The notes under the pieces are model-generated. The model was not told the origin of the DNA. It saw only the letters and a program-made list of their open reading frames with translations, and did no database searches. Below, one piece after another: positions 1-13,460 of a stretch of DNA of 64,000 nt. Made by a program: the position numbers and the translations under genes. Location of the stretch: the NCBI RefSeq assembly GCF_021155775.2, contig NC_060235.2, positions 5,711,521 through 5,775,520 of the forward strand. The letters run 5' to 3'. This stretch comes from Neodiprion pinetum (lineage: Eukaryota > Arthropoda > Insecta > Hymenoptera > Diprionidae). Every line of letters begins with the position of its first letter. Position 1 is the stretch's first letter.

Positions 1-2943
1 ACTTATTCATGGAAAGATGAGGTAACAAGTTTACTTTTTTATATCGAGAAAACAAATTGATTTAAGCTGACTGTTTTTGTACGTTACATGATTCTTTAAT
101 TCGAATTGAATTTGAAAACCGAATAAAGATACTAACAAGCCGAACAATTCAGGTTTAAGCAACTTACTAGAACTGGGAAAATGTCAGGGAAAAGCTGGAA
201 ATGTCATGTCATTTTTTTTCTCAAAAATTTGTGTCCACCTTGAGCACTGCAAGCCTCAGTGGGTGAATTAACGTTTCGGAATACCGTTTTACGTCTCTAA
301 CGAAGTTTCACGAAGGCGTCCCTCTTTCACCCTCTACGTTTTATTCGTGACGTTGTACTCAATGCGAAAGAGTTTCGCACCCGTTTTTCTTCCTCTCTCG
401 TAACGACACGTTGCGGGTGTATGGATTCTCCGCAAGGAATGAGCTGAAGTCTGAATTATATATATACCTACATTGAACCGAGACGGTATTTAAAAAAATA
501 ATTTTATAACAATTAATCACTCACCGATAAAAATTTCTATTCACGGTTACCGTCAAACGTCCTTGACTGTATTCATTTTTTACCATGACCGAAAAATTAA
601 ACACACAGCTCTGGTTACCAAATAAAAATTAGTTTTGTAACCGAAAACAAAATAAAAATCTAGTACGTGGTACTATTTTCGTTATTACGGTGAACAGAAT
701 TTTGCTGTATATGAATTGAAATTTCTTTTACCTTGAAAAACGACAGTCAAATGAAAAATTGTATTTAATATTACAATAAACAGAAGATATAGTATCGACG
801 ATTAAAAATAACCCTAAACAGTTACTTACAATGGTAAAATTTTCATCCAATTCCAACGATATAATTTAAACCGTTATTCTTTAACGATAGTAATTTTACC
901 AGAATTTTCCAGTAACTATGACGATTATTGAAATTCTTCCCAGTTCAGCTCCTTATCAATACTCTTAAACCTGGTTCTTCAACACAGTGAGAAAATCAAC
1001 CAGCAATAAAGAGATTTTTCTCTGTCGTCAATAATGTATCCTGCGATTATCTCCGTTCAGTTATTCTACTACAAATCACTTGAGGGTATTTTTTGCGCTG
1101 AGTGAAGTGTTTTATTATACCCGATAGGTAGAGTCCGTTCTCAATAATACGTAAATTATACTGGCTTTAAATAAACAAGGGTTATAATTAATTATTACAT
1201 CTAACGACGAGCCAGAATCGAAATTATTCGATGAATTGTGTTGCCAAACGTAACGTTATGTCGTTATTTTTTTATTTTTTTGTTTTATCGAAATTTTCTT
1301 CCGCTCGTGACATTTTTCCGCGTATTATCGTTATTATTTCCTCAAACATTCGATGACCTCGGGTTTCTATCATCGTTACGGATTTCTTGAAATTTTTTAC
1401 GCATTTAGGGCGGCTTGCATCAGGCAGGTAAAATTATTCAGCAGATAAATTATCAATTTTTTAGAGTTGTAATTTTTGGATCAATGTTTGGTAAATTGGC
1501 TTGGAATTTTTCTCTCTCAATGTCACGTATTTGCGCCTTATTACAAACAAAGATCAGTAAATAGGCAAACAATATTCGGGTTCGTTCAAGGAATACAGTA
1601 GAAACATCCCGCTATGATCAGACTCAGCGTATCGCTTCACTGCATACGTAATGCAGCTGAGAGAGTCAGTTTTTTTTTTTTTTTTTCTTTTTTTTTCTTT
1701 CCAGCTGCTCTCGACCGTATCGGAAATTTTACCGCAGTATTATCTATCATACCTCTGGTAATTGATGGAAAAGCTCCTTTGCAAAAATACGAGCGGTGAA
1801 GGAAGTAAAATGTCTGATAGAATATTCATCGGTTTCGTTTCGATGGGCAGGATACTTACCTGTACCCGATTCAATCGAAATCCATCGCACTCTTATCTGA
1901 CTCGTTCAGGGGCAGAACAGTAATTTGTTGCATGTAATTTGCACAATCTGAATTCAATTTTCCAAAGCAACTCGAAACTTTTGAACTCTTCTCATCTTCC
2001 ACACTCTGACAACGAAGAAACGATACTCTGTTATTATTTTCAGAGTCTCCGTTTCCATTTGACTTTTATTTATCTCCATTCGAGAATCGACTCTGGGATA
2101 ATGAGATTCTTGAATTTAGAACCGATCAATCGTTGTTCAATCTCTGGATATATTTTTGGTGACTAAAACGAGCCGCCGAAATAATCAGAATAGGATCAAA
2201 ATCATCTGCAGAGTTCGATCGTTTCAAATGTTCTCATTGTAAAATCTTCTTTCTCAAATCGTTGCAACTATCTTATCCTGTGTTATTTCGAATTTTTTCG
2301 GAATCATTTCTATCAAATAGTCGGGATAACACAAATAACGGCGAAAGAGATTTTTTGAACAGTTCTTTCTTGCTTTTTTTATATTCTGACAGAGACGATC
2401 CGGCTTACTTAAAGTTTGGATCGATCAAGTATGAACGAAAACTCAAGTTGCTTGGATTAATACATAGTTCCAATGATAGATTTTTCGGGATTCTATAAAT
2501 AAATAAACAAATCTCTTATTAGACGGTAAGAAATTGTGAAAAATGACTGACTACTCACGATCCACTCCTTTTTTTTTTTTTTGCAACCTTCGGGATTTAT
2601 AAATCGTAAAAAAAATTGTCGTGTTGCGGTAAAAAAATGTCACATTGAGAGAGAATGAACGAATGAATCAACGAATATTTCTCAGAAAGAGAGAGGGAGG
2701 GAGACAGAAGCAAAAGTAAGAAATAGGTATAAACCGGCAATAGCTATGTTACGTCTCTCAAGATATCGAACAATTCCGGTCCAGAGAGCAGAAAAGACCC
2801 CGATTCGATATGCCGGGAAGTGGAAGGCGGACCTTGATCGACCATCTTTGCGATAGGCCTGCGGGATGAAGGCATTGACGAGGAATCTACGGTCTGGCCT
2901 TTTTCTGCCTCTGCCCATTGACGGAGCGAGAAAGAAAACGAAG

Positions 2944-2946
<3 letters not shown>
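1..2946. other. Gene-free AT-rich region
   Basis: Apart from the diverged MITE at 517-945 and T-runs near 1670-1700 and 2570-2582, I see no coding exon, splice-supported frame or RNA gene. Confidence 0.6.
517..945 (+). mobile_element. Diverged copy of the ACACTGAG MITE family
   Basis: It follows the same order of motifs as the copy at 33484-33911 (tctattcacggttaccgtc, then attcattttttaccatgacc, then gaaaaatta), and ends in a region like the family's other arm. It is strongly diverged, so the borders are approximate. Confidence 0.4.

Positions 2947-2993
<47 letters not shown>
2947..2993 (+). repeat. (GA)n microsatellite
   Basis: Uninterrupted GA dinucleotide repeat, followed at 3069-3084 by a short (CAG)n run. 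Confidence 0.95.
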
Positions 2994-2994
<1 letters not shown>

Positions 2995-4185
2995 GCCCGT
3001 TCGCTTTCCCCTTGAGTACAAATCGGTATGGATATGTGGAAACTACCCTCAAGCTTTGTTCGGTCAGCAGCAGCAGCAGCAGCGTTAAAGATGGGATGCT
3101 CGATTAATGCCTTCTAACCCTGATCGATCCTCCCGCAGGAAACTGGAAGAGGATTCCAGGATGCCCGAAAATTTCTAATCCCGTCTATTTTGTTTCCCCG
3201 CCCCCCCCCCCTTTTTTTTCCTTTTTTTCTTCATCCCCGTGAACGATTTCTTCCCACGAGAGGAATCTGACTGACAGCTGTTATCTGGGAGGTACGGAAA
3301 AGTGGAAAATGCAAAGATGAGCGACACGGAATTTTTCGGCTATTTTAAAGACGATGCAACGAATCGAGTGATCGGTAAATTGTACATGTTACTTTATGTA
3401 GCATAAAGTTGGCCAAGCTTTATTGCCCGGATGCCGAAAACTAAAATACATTGAAACTGAGTTTGTATTGCGGAATAAAAACAAACGGGATGAAAAGCAT
3501 TGGCGAAAGCTTGAATAATAACTTTAAAGAAACGAATCGATTGGTTTCGTCTGGATCGATCGATTTTTTCGGACGAATAACACAGTTATTTGCAAGTCAC
3601 TCAGAAACGGCTTAGGATCAGACCTGATTCAGGAGTAACCGCATCGATTTAGGCATGATTGATAAAAGCTCATCGATTCGATTTTGAGATACAACGTTGG
3701 ACAAAAAATTGATCGTTACAAACGACGAGTGAAAACTCTTTGGGTAAAGAGAGAATTTAGAGCAAGTTAATAAACGATAATAGTTGGGTGAAAAAAAAGT
3801 TCTTGGAGAATTGCATTTTTTATTTTTTATTCTTTTCGGAAACTTTGCAACGAATGCTTTCGAATGAAATATCACGAGATGCACACGTGGCGAAATGGAA
3901 TCGGAGGCATTGATCGCAGGGAATTCTTGCGAGGGTGGAATAAAATTACTGGATTTCAATCCGAAACGCGGTGCCGGAAGATTTATACCGCACGTGAAAT
4001 AGTTCCCTGCGCCGTTCCTTCCGCACCACATTCGGTAAAACTTGCAGACTTAAAGGTGCAGAGATCAATTCAAGGCAGGATAAGAAAAGTTTATCTCATC
4101 AAAATATCTCATACAAGCACAAAACTCGCAAGGTGGTGAAAAATGCGCCGAATAAAAGATATCTTACGAGCCATTTTTTCACGTC

Positions 4186-4665
4186 GCTCGGGCACAAACG
4201 TATCTTTTGGTCGTGAAAAAACGAGGCGACGTTGAAGTTCCGAATTTGAAAAGTTCCGGAAACGCTTAATTCCGAATTATTCGACGGTGAAGCTTGAAGT
4301 AAAGAAATATAAAAAGCTTTATGAAACTCGAACGAAAATCCAAAACAGAGAAAGATCAAAGTGGTGAAATTTCACCGAGTCAGAAATTCACAGAACTAAA
4401 AATCTTCGATCACTCGGAATTTCCTCGTTTCAGATGTTTAAATTTTTCTCATTTTCGCGCCGTCGTAACTTTGACTTGTCGGAATTGAACCCTTTTGGAA
4501 GTCTGCGCTTTCCGAACCTTGAGCATCGGGTTTCGAAGCACTCAAAATTTTGCTGCTTCGTCAAAGTTTGATTGCATTACTCAAAGTTTCGCCTTCAAAA
4601 AATTTGATATTTCGACACTTTCGGAAGTTTTCAAAATTCGAAATTTCAACCCGGGCACAAAAATA
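4186..4665. mobile_element. Foldback element of the GTTCCGAAA family, copy 1
   Basis: The left arm (gttgaagttccgaatttgaa) recurs inverted in the right arm (aaaattcgaaatttcaaccc). Inner parts (gtcaaagtttgattgcatta) match copies at 6363-6896 and 56845-57372. Two open frames on the + strand here are by-products of the repeat. Confidence 0.6.
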
Positions 4666-6115
4666 CGGGTCACAAGACATCCTTCGAGCGGAATATTTTT
4701 TTTCTTTTCTTTTCTTCTCTTTCGATGACGTTCACTTTCGTACTGCCTGAATATGCGGCATTAAATTTTTCCCACCTTCTTCAATTGACGCAAAGAATCT
4801 AAAGGTTTTACATGTCCTGAAACGGGTATCGATCGGAAATCGGTAGATCATTTCGAACTCCTTTTTTTCTGCCCCGTGTTATGCTGTATCATTGCGTGCC
4901 AGATATAAGAGGTTGGGAGTATCAGTTTTACTAAAGCCCCTATAAAGGATCAGCCTGTTAATATGATCCGCGATATTTGCGCCGTAACGCAATTTGGGAT
5001 TAACGACTGCTCTGCTTAATGAGCCGTGCATCGATATAACAAGACGGGTTTCTGCTGAGCCGGTAATAAAATCTTTGAAAAGGACACGCCAAACGTTATT
5101 ACATATCACAGTCCAGTTCGAAGGTTCGAAAGTGCGACTGAAGTTGATCGAGTTGAACTCAGTTTAGTGGGAAAAAAATTACTAGTAACATAAATTTCAG
5201 CTACGGTAGCACGATTATCGATAACCTTGAAGAGGTTGCAATATTGCATCAACTTGTTACGACGATGACAAAAATCTCGTCGTTACTTGATGGATTTTAA
5301 GTAAATACGTACCGCTCATTTTGTATTCGTAAATGATGAATTTTATACAAATATACAAAATCATCATCCGGGTAACTGTAAAGTGTTTTATTTTTTTTTT
5401 TTTTGTCTTCTACGTTGAATGATTTTTTCTTGGTTACAATTCATCTGCACTTATGTGTAATGACGTCAGTAATCGTGTGCTTTTGACCAACCGGAATGCA
5501 AGATAGAAAACAAAATTTTATTAGTTAGTTTACAGAGAAATGACCAAGGAAAAAAATCAGACGTAGTTTATTGAAATCAGTAAGTCTTTGCAATTTCTTT
5601 ATCGTAGAAATGATTCGACAACGTGACTTCTTCAAAATCATAAACAACTGTGTTAATATAGCTAAAATTTGTAATTTTTATTCACTGTTTTCGTACTGAT
5701 GGAATATTGTTCCAACCAAATTAAACTCGATCAACTTCATCCGCACTTTGAAACGTTCGTTATGTCGTATTTTTGGTATCGATACAGATTTTCGACCGAT
5801 CTTTAGGTTCGGTTCATCCTTAACAAAAACGCGGAGCTAAAGTGGCAAGTCGAACGTCAAAATGCTCAGCGTGAAGCTTTCTTGCTCAACTCGAAGGTTA
5901 ATTTGCCCGCCAGGTGGTTTGGATTAATGGAACCGATTAACCGTCCGGACCTTCTTGCTGAGTTTGCCACAAATTCACCGACCGAATGGATTTCAAAGCT
6001 GCTACATTTGAATACAGCTTGCAAAATTATCGCAACGTTGCAGTTGCAGCGGGCGGACAAATGTGGAGGAACATTATGCAAAATATCTCTCTTGATTGTG
6101 TCTCCTACCCCCCCA

Positions 6116-6120
<5 letters not shown>

Positions 6121-6168
<48 letters not shown>
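6121..6168 (+). repeat. (CT)n microsatellite
   Basis: About 24 CT units after a C-rich run. It makes long Ser-Leu frames that are not genes. Confidence 0.95.
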
Positions 6169-6172
<4 letters not shown>

Positions 6173-6362
6173 CTACGTGCAGTGACATGTCTCTACACGG
6201 AGCTTGCAAGCTGCGGGATTCGTACTGCGTCGGGTTACTGGCTCAGGGTTTACCTTGCAAACTGCAGACTTGCCATATGCAGGCGTGCAAACGTGCGCAC
6301 ATCGCTCGCAGGTTTATGGAAATCTGCAGCCGAGGGACTCGCGACGATGTCAAGAAATGTAC

Positions 6363-6896
6363 CTGGGGAGGAGTTGAAATTTCGAATTTGAAACGTTCCG
6401 AAAGCTTGAAACTCCCAATTTTTTTCGTGCGGAAAGTTAGAGTAAAGGAGTCAAACTTTGACGAAACATCAAAGTTTCGAACTGTTCGAAACCCGACGCT
6501 CAAAGTTCCGAAAGGACAAAATGCCGGAAGGCAAGTCAAAGTTCCGAAAGTGCAGACGTGAAAAAATTTGAACTCCAGAAACATCGAAATTCCGAATGAT
6601 CCAAGATTTTTAGTTCCGTGAATTTTAGGCTTGGAAAAAATTCACCAATCTGAGCTTTTTCTGAGTTGGATTTTCGACATTTTTACTTTCGGAATCCTGG
6701 TCATTTCGATTTTTGGTTTTGTTGAATTTTTCGGAACCTTGGATTTCGGAACTTTAAGGCCGTCGTGTTTTCCGACCATTCGAAGCTTCGTTGTTTCTTC
6801 AAAGTTTGATTTCTTTACTTCAACTTTCGTCGCGAAGCAATTCGGAATTAGGCGCTTTCGGAAGTTTTCCAATTCGAAACTTGAATCCTGCCCCAA
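6363..6896. mobile_element. Foldback element of the GTTCCGAAA family, copy 2
   Basis: The left arm starts ctggggaggagttgaaattt. The right arm, read as reverse complement, starts ttggggcaggattcaagttt, and the arms stay similar for over 100 bases (gaaacgttccgaaagc versus aaaacttccgaaagcgc). The 4-bp GTAC at 6359-6362 and 6897-6900 may be the target-site duplication. No transposase is encoded. Confidence 0.7.
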
Positions 6897-6969
6897 GTAC
6901 CTCAACTCGCAGTTCGTTAATCGAAAACAATCTCAATTCGAAATTAAATTCGACTCTAAATTGCATATA

Positions 6970-8979
6970 AATGCGAGTCCGTTTCGATGAAACTCATCCC
7001 GAACAGCACAAATGCAGGTCGATTCGACCCTCGCGCGTTAAACTTCCCCTCTTTACGGGTATACGTATATTCCACCCATACGACTGTATAACGCGACTAG
7101 CTGTCGAAGGTAAGCTTGACGGTGGCAATAACATCCCCTCCCTCGAATCGAGGTACGTGGCACCCTAATCTTCTGGCAGCCCCTTAGATAGTGGGGCATA
7201 AAGCCGGTACATGACCCAAACATTATCTCTGAACTCTCGAAACGGCCCGGCGAGAACCCAAAGTGTTTAAACAACCGGCGACCCCTCAGACAGCTGAAAC
7301 TCCCTTTTGGCTTCTCTCTCGTCACGACCGGCGGCGGAGGAGGTGGAGGGTTGACGAGCCAATCTTCTTATACTCACACCTAATCGCTAACTCCTGACAA
7401 TCCCTTTTCGACTCGGCTTTTACCCGGGAAAAAGAGGAACTTTGCCGATACACCCGCGTCACTAACAAGGAAGTTATCCCAGCTCGATCTCTCGGATTTT
7501 ATTTTCTTTTGTAATATGTTGCTGGAAACTAAAAACTAAGCGAGACATTTATTTATTTTTTTTGTCATCTGCCGTTCGACACTCTGAGGGGATGAAACGA
7601 CCCTCTGAAGTATCGCATGTCAAGCGACGATTTGGCAGGTATTTTTTTTTTTTTTTATTGAAAAAAATTACATTTTTCATTTCTCGTTACGAAAAAACTT
7701 TTCCAGTTGGATTGGTTAAAAAATATTATGTTCTTGCGGATGAAACTACATCACCCCTTGACAGGCCTTACTTTGGAGGGTGATTTCACCCCCTTAAAGT
7801 GTTTAATGGCAAATCGAAAAAAAAAAAATACGTATCGCTTAGTTTTTAGTCTACTAAAACATATTACAAGAGAAATCAAATCGCCGAGATCATCCCGGGA
7901 TAACTTCTTTGAAATATGAATCTTTGATTTAACGTGTAATGTAAGTTTGAGTTGAATTTTTATCCGCTTTACTGCAGCTGTTGCAGTTTTGTTGCAGTTT
8001 TCAGTCGTCTATTACTCTAAGCCACGTATCATGGTTTGCAATCTATTCTATTGCTTTTCGACACGAATTTTATACACGAAGTTTCGACTCTCGTTTGTCA
8101 CATTTCGGAACTTGTTGAAACGGCGGGTCTGCAAATTTCTGTTGGGAAAGGTAATAAAGCTCGCAAAAATTGATCAGAGTGCCAAATTTTGTATATTAAA
8201 TTTCCGCCGAATGATATCGTATACGATCTGTGATCGTCGTAATATGAATTTTCACGTTTTGAACCTGTATTTCATCATTTATCCCGGCAGTGGCTTAGCT
8301 TCCTTACAAGAATTAGGAAACGTAATTGAGCGAATTTTGACGACGCGCGTTTCACCCCTAATTCGCAATTGCACAGCTCCGGATGCTTCTCGTTAGCTCG
8401 AAGACTTGATGATAAATTGGCGGATGAATTATATATCCAAGTATATTAGCAAGTTGTACCTCGAAGACTGGATGCGACAACGCGTCAGCTCGACGCATGT
8501 TCCGTATACCAGATTTCCGCTTCAAGGTAAAATAATTTAATATCCCGCATCATGGAGGCACGAGGCCTAACCCGATATCACCCCCGCTATACGTTACAAA
8601 TTTCACCCGTGTTTCTATGCTAGATTAACGTAACATCCGGCTGATCCAGAGTCGCTGGCGGCTGGCTCTCATTTCCCTTACACGTAGGTTCGTGTCTCGA
8701 TACTTACATAGATATACATACGATAAGCCGCAACGGAAAAACCATTCTCACCTGTTTTACATCCTTTTTTTGTACATTGAGAGAATTTAAAAAAATTTTT
8801 TTTTGCAGATTTTTTCTAGTTGTGACGGTATACTAATAGGTTTTCGATACTCGAGAATTATTGTCGCGATGTAACAAATTGATTTGAAAAAAATCGTGAA
8901 AGTTGAAGGTACGATTCATTCCTGAGAAAGTTACCACTCTACACGTATAAACATGGTTTACATAATTTATGAGTTCTTG
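6970..8979. other. Gene-free region with a GC-richer block
   Basis: 7000-7460 and 8370-8720 are less AT-rich than their surroundings and might be conserved non-coding DNA. Their open frames have no recognisable domains or splice partners. Confidence 0.5.
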
Positions 8980-9274
8980 GGGTAGCTGATGCCGAATCTG
9001 AAATTGGATTTTCACAAATTCAAAATAGCGGATCCAATACAGCGGATGAAAATTTCAAATTCTATCGAATCCGGGGGAAAAAAACTCTGTCCAGGCTTTT
9101 TTATCTGAAGTTAAAATTTGAAAATTGAGTAGGCCGAATCCAATCAGCGACCTCAAAAACCTCTGCGTAGATTTTTTTGACCGTATTGAATCAAATTTGA
9201 AATTTTTTCCCACCGTATTCAATCCATTGTCCTGAATTTTCAAAATCTGATTTCAGATTCGTAATCAGCTACCC
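8980..9274. mobile_element. Small palindromic MITE with GGGTAGCTGAT ends
   Basis: The left end gggtagctgatgccgaatct is the inverse of the right end agattcgtaatcagctaccc with few mismatches. The arms extend through gaaattggatttt. It is about 295 bp, non-coding, and has a related piece at 22755-22922. Confidence 0.7.
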
Positions 9275-11465
9275 TAAAAAAGTTGGGATACTATCTTGTT
9301 ATAAAAGTTAACTCACGATCAGTAGAATAATGTGTGACTCGAAAAGTTAACGTATTTTAATATAAAAGTGATGAAGGAGGTTCTTTTTTTTTTCTCTCTG
9401 GTATTTGGTAAAGAAGATTTGCCCCGTGTACGTTTATCAGAGTGTTTCAAAAATTTTTTCAAGTTGAGATGAGGATTCAGGATTCAGGATTCAAAGATGA
9501 AAGTTCTACGTTATGTTGAATATCGTTTACACTGGACTTTTTATTTATTTATCAAACATTTTTCAGAATTTACGCTGGATGATAGCGAATCAAAAACTTT
9601 GTATTCAACACAAATGTCACGATGCATAATGTAACAACATATCGATCGGGAATTTTATTTTCCTCAATCAAAACTTTATATCGAATTGTGAATATTTTAT
9701 GTGTCAATTGAATTATTAATGCATAATTCGTCGTCGGATACAATTCCGAAACATACACCGGAGGCTAAGTATCGCAAGTGCTCGTCTTATTTACGGCGCG
9801 AATTGATATTTTGATCAATATAGGCAATGAAAAAAAAACAAAAATTGTATCCACTTTTTCATAGATAAAAAAAAAAAAAAAAAATGTCAGAAAGAAATAA
9901 TGAAAAATCGAATGAGGACGATCTTTCGCATAACTTGGAACGCTCATTTTTTACCCAGAATATTTCTTTTAACATAAAGAAACTTTTTAGGGGTTTCCAC
10001 GTTGAAAAATGGCAAATTATTATTTTTTTTTTTTTTTTCTTTTTGCAACACCCTAACGTCTACAAATGTATCACGGTTCCGCTGTTATTCAAGCCTCACC
10101 TTCGCCGGTCGACCGCTAAACAACGACCCTGCCTAAACAGATTAACCCCGAAATTGTTCCTCTCGTACGGCTAACGAGGTAGCAAACATATCGACGAAGG
10201 AGATTCGCGAATTTACGAAAAACAGATACAGCGGCTGTTGAGCGTTGGTGTTGCCAAAAATCGATACCTTTCGACGGTTACGTAACGATTATACAGACGT
10301 TGATTTTTTATAATCGTTATATTCTCTTCAGAAATAAAAAAAAAAAAAAAACAAATCGAATGTGTTTGCTTGAATTGCGTAAAAAAAAAAAAAAGAAGAA
10401 AAAACAAGATCAGATGATTCATTGTCATTTTTTTTTTATCATAAAATCGATGTCCGTGCAACGTTTTTAAACTAAAAAATTTTGCAGCAATTCGTCGAAA
10501 TTGTTTTGTAAAAAATAAACATTGGCTATTTTAGAGTCAACTCGAACGAATTTATCAAGTTCTGTACAATTTTCAAACGAAGCTTCGATGGTTTAAGCTC
10601 TTTTTTTTTTTTTTTTTTGGCCTCTTAGGGATGCGTTGATATAACGAATGCCTAATGTATAAAAATCTCGTTTTAGAATTGAAGAAAATTATTGATTCTC
10701 GTTAGCAAGGTTCAATTTTAAAGCAGCGGAGAAATTTTCACAGAATTGTCAATTACATTGAGACGACTTTGCGACTTGTTCCGCATTTAGGAACAAAATA
10801 AAATTAATTTCAGAACAAGAGAGTTATTCTTCGCTTTTCCGAAAACGTGTAATAACGGAGCGTTTAATATTTGACTCTTCTTCTTATTCGTGGAGCCTTC
10901 GGGCCTTTGGAAAGCTTTCCCGCTTCAATGCCGCGACCGGATCGTTGCGACTTCGTCAAGAAACCTCGTACAACTTCCTTGGGGGGTTCAACGATCAAGA
11001 AGCGAGTTAATTTCGCTCCGAGGATTCTCGGCTTTTGATTTTCCAAATCGATTTCCCCAAACTTGGTCGAACAACTGAAAAATTACACTTTCGCGTAGGA
11101 TTTTCCTCGCGTAATTTTGTCTGGTAACGACGTTGATTTCTCAAATTTCTTTCTTAATACAACCGACGCAGAGTGAAAAATAAAATGACAAACAAACCTT
11201 AAGGGTGGATAATACGCCTGAAGATCAGTTGTCGATGCTGTTTGGTTTGGAAAGCGGTAAGGTCGAGAGAGGCCGGGGGCAGATTTTCGAGTTGAAGAAG
11301 AAGACTCGGGGAAATCGCTAAGTGCCGAGATCAAAAGTGGGCCGAGAGTGGAACGCTGCTCGAGGTGTTTGGGAGGGTTCAAATTACAAGATTAATAGTG
11401 ACGAAATACGGGGCGAGTTGGGAAGAAACACCGCGAAAGGGGGAGAGAGAAAGAGAGAAGGCGGA

Positions 11466-11486
11466 GGGGGGGGGGGGGGGGGGGGG
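11466..11486 (+). repeat. Poly-G run (about 21 G)
   Basis: The G run is set in a purine-rich stretch of GA repeats (11443-11580). It could form quadruplex or triplex structures and is prone to sequencing error. Confidence 0.9.
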
Positions 11487-11834
11487 TGGAGGCTTTCGAC
11501 GGGGCGCTTTTTATTTCCGGGAACCAAAAAGGGGTTAACCGGCCTCGTAATTCAAAGAGAGAGAGAGAGAGAGAGAGAAAATGGCGCGCATCTCTTGGAT
11601 GTTTCTCAACAGAAAAGCTCGATTATTGCATGTTTGGTATCGCGAAACGCCTGAAGAAGACCTGTCAATATTTGTGAGGATGGTTGAAGGCAAATTTTGT
11701 TTCACTTAAGGATCGATAGATATTTGCTCGGAACAGTTTCGATCGTTTTATGAATTTTTGAATAATATTTTGACGCAGCGTAATTGAATAAATTTTAATT
11801 AAGCAGCTAAAAATTTTCGGGAAATTTTTAAGGT

Positions 11835-11873
11835 TGCTGTAACAAATGAAATTTTTCTCAGTGTACACAGTTC
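11835..11873 (+). repeat. Terminal fragment of the ACACTGAG MITE family
   Basis: The sequence gctgtaacaaatgaaatttt followed by tctcagtgt repeats the right end of the element at 33484-33911. The remainder of a copy is not clearly recognisable upstream. Confidence 0.4.
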
Positions 11874-12443
11874 ACGGGTTTCCTGAAAATTATATACCTA
11901 CGCTGATATTTCTCAAGAGTGGAAATGAATTTCTAATTTCCATGTATATATCTGGAATGAAATCGAATTATTTATACGAAGTTTACGGTCAACATTTTGA
12001 CCCCGGTGTGCGGTGTAAGGGTTAAACAATTGTACAATGTTGTATTTCTGTTATTTATCGTCATTGCGGTATCGGAAATGTTATTTGCAGGTAAACGGAG
12101 TCAATTTTCGACCCCCCCCGCCTCTCCTTTGCCAAGTTAAATACAATCTGTATTAATCAGACGGCAGGGGATTCACAAAAGCAGCTACATCGTAACGAGC
12201 GAGTCACTTTTTGCGAAGGATCAAGATAAGCGGAAACTTTGCTCTTACCTAATTTGCTAAGCCTACCGAGCATATTATATACGGGTATATTTGCCGAGTA
12301 CCGCAAAAAAGGGGTTTTCGCAAAACCTCCGGGTGAAATATTTTCACCCGATTAACGGCTCGTGTCGCTTTGTCGTTTTTCCACCGATATTCCATCAGTT
12401 TTCCGCTTTCATTACATTCTTCTGCTTTCAGTATTTATTCGCT

Positions 12444-12474
<31 letters not shown>

Positions 12475-13088
12475 CTTTCACGCTGAAGGGTGTAATTCCG
12501 GAAATAATTGACCCATATTTACTCGGACAACAACGTCCCACATTTTTCGGGTAATTGAACGTGCAACGCATCATATGATCGATACGATTTGTTTTCTCCC
12601 GAAAGAATTATTCACGATTATTGTACTCTCGATCGATTCGTAATTGAAATTTTTCATTACCGTTCCAATTCATAGAATTTACTCCGACGGTGAAGTTCAT
12701 TTTCACACATTTTAAATAAACTTTTGAACCTGTAAATTGAACTGTACCGGTAAGCGTTTTCTTAGTCGAGTATTCGACGCAATGTGAAGGGAATGACAAA
12801 GTCGTTGACGATTCGATAACTCTCATGACAAGAAATCGAACCGACGGTATTCCTCGTATTCCAAAAGCGGAGGAGAGAAAAAAAAAATATTGAAGGTTAA
12901 AACCGGATTTGCGGATAAAAGATGACTTTTGCAATTTTTATCTTATCTTTCTCCGTTTTAGTTCTTCGGGTTTAAATTCACACCCTCAACTTTTTTCTTA
13001 TGAGAATTTAGAGTTATCTAGGAGATTCGGGTGCGTCGAACTTACAACTGAGTTCAGATTTTTTTTTTTCCATAAGGGCAACAAGGGT

Positions 13089-13301
13089 GCACTGAGAGAA
13101 ATTTTTAGTTCCGGTTACCGCTCAGTCCTCAACTATTTTCATCTTTTACCACAATCGAAAAATATAGTTCCAGGTAGAAAATGAAAATCAGTTTTCTAGC
13201 TTTTACCGGAAAGTCTGGTATCCGTTACTGTTCTTTCTCGTTACGATCACCGTTGCTATATTTTCTTGCAACTGTTGCGAAAATTTATTTTTCTCAGCGT
13301 G
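13089..13301 (+). mobile_element. ACACTGAG-family MITE, internally deleted copy
   Basis: It begins cactgagagaaatttttagt and ends tttttctcagcgtg. It is nearly identical to the outer parts of the element at 33484-33911 but lacks about 200 bases of its middle. Both terminal repeats are kept. Confidence 0.75.
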
Positions 13302-13433
13302 AACATTCGAACAATCGAATTTCTCGCCAGAATTCAATCAAACTCGCGAATATGCAGCGACGCGTTTGTGTAGCCCGAGTATCGTCATAACTCGTATGAA
13401 ACAACTGGCAGGTCGACGGGAATGCTATACGAG

Positions 13434-13460
13434 TATATAATATATATATATATATATATA
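13434..13460 (+). repeat. (TA)n microsatellite
   Basis: TA dinucleotide repeat. Confidence 0.9.

Noticed and set aside
5882..6561. Two long overlapping + strand frames (169 and 191 codons).
   Set aside because: They are kept open by the (CT)n microsatellite and by the GTTCCGAAA repeat. They encode Ser-Leu runs and have no domain or splice support.
10156..10168. The - strand reads GTACGAGAGGAAC, the core of the 28S rRNA sarcin-ricin loop.
   Set aside because: Only 13 bases match and the flanks do not resemble 28S rRNA on either side, so it is probably chance.
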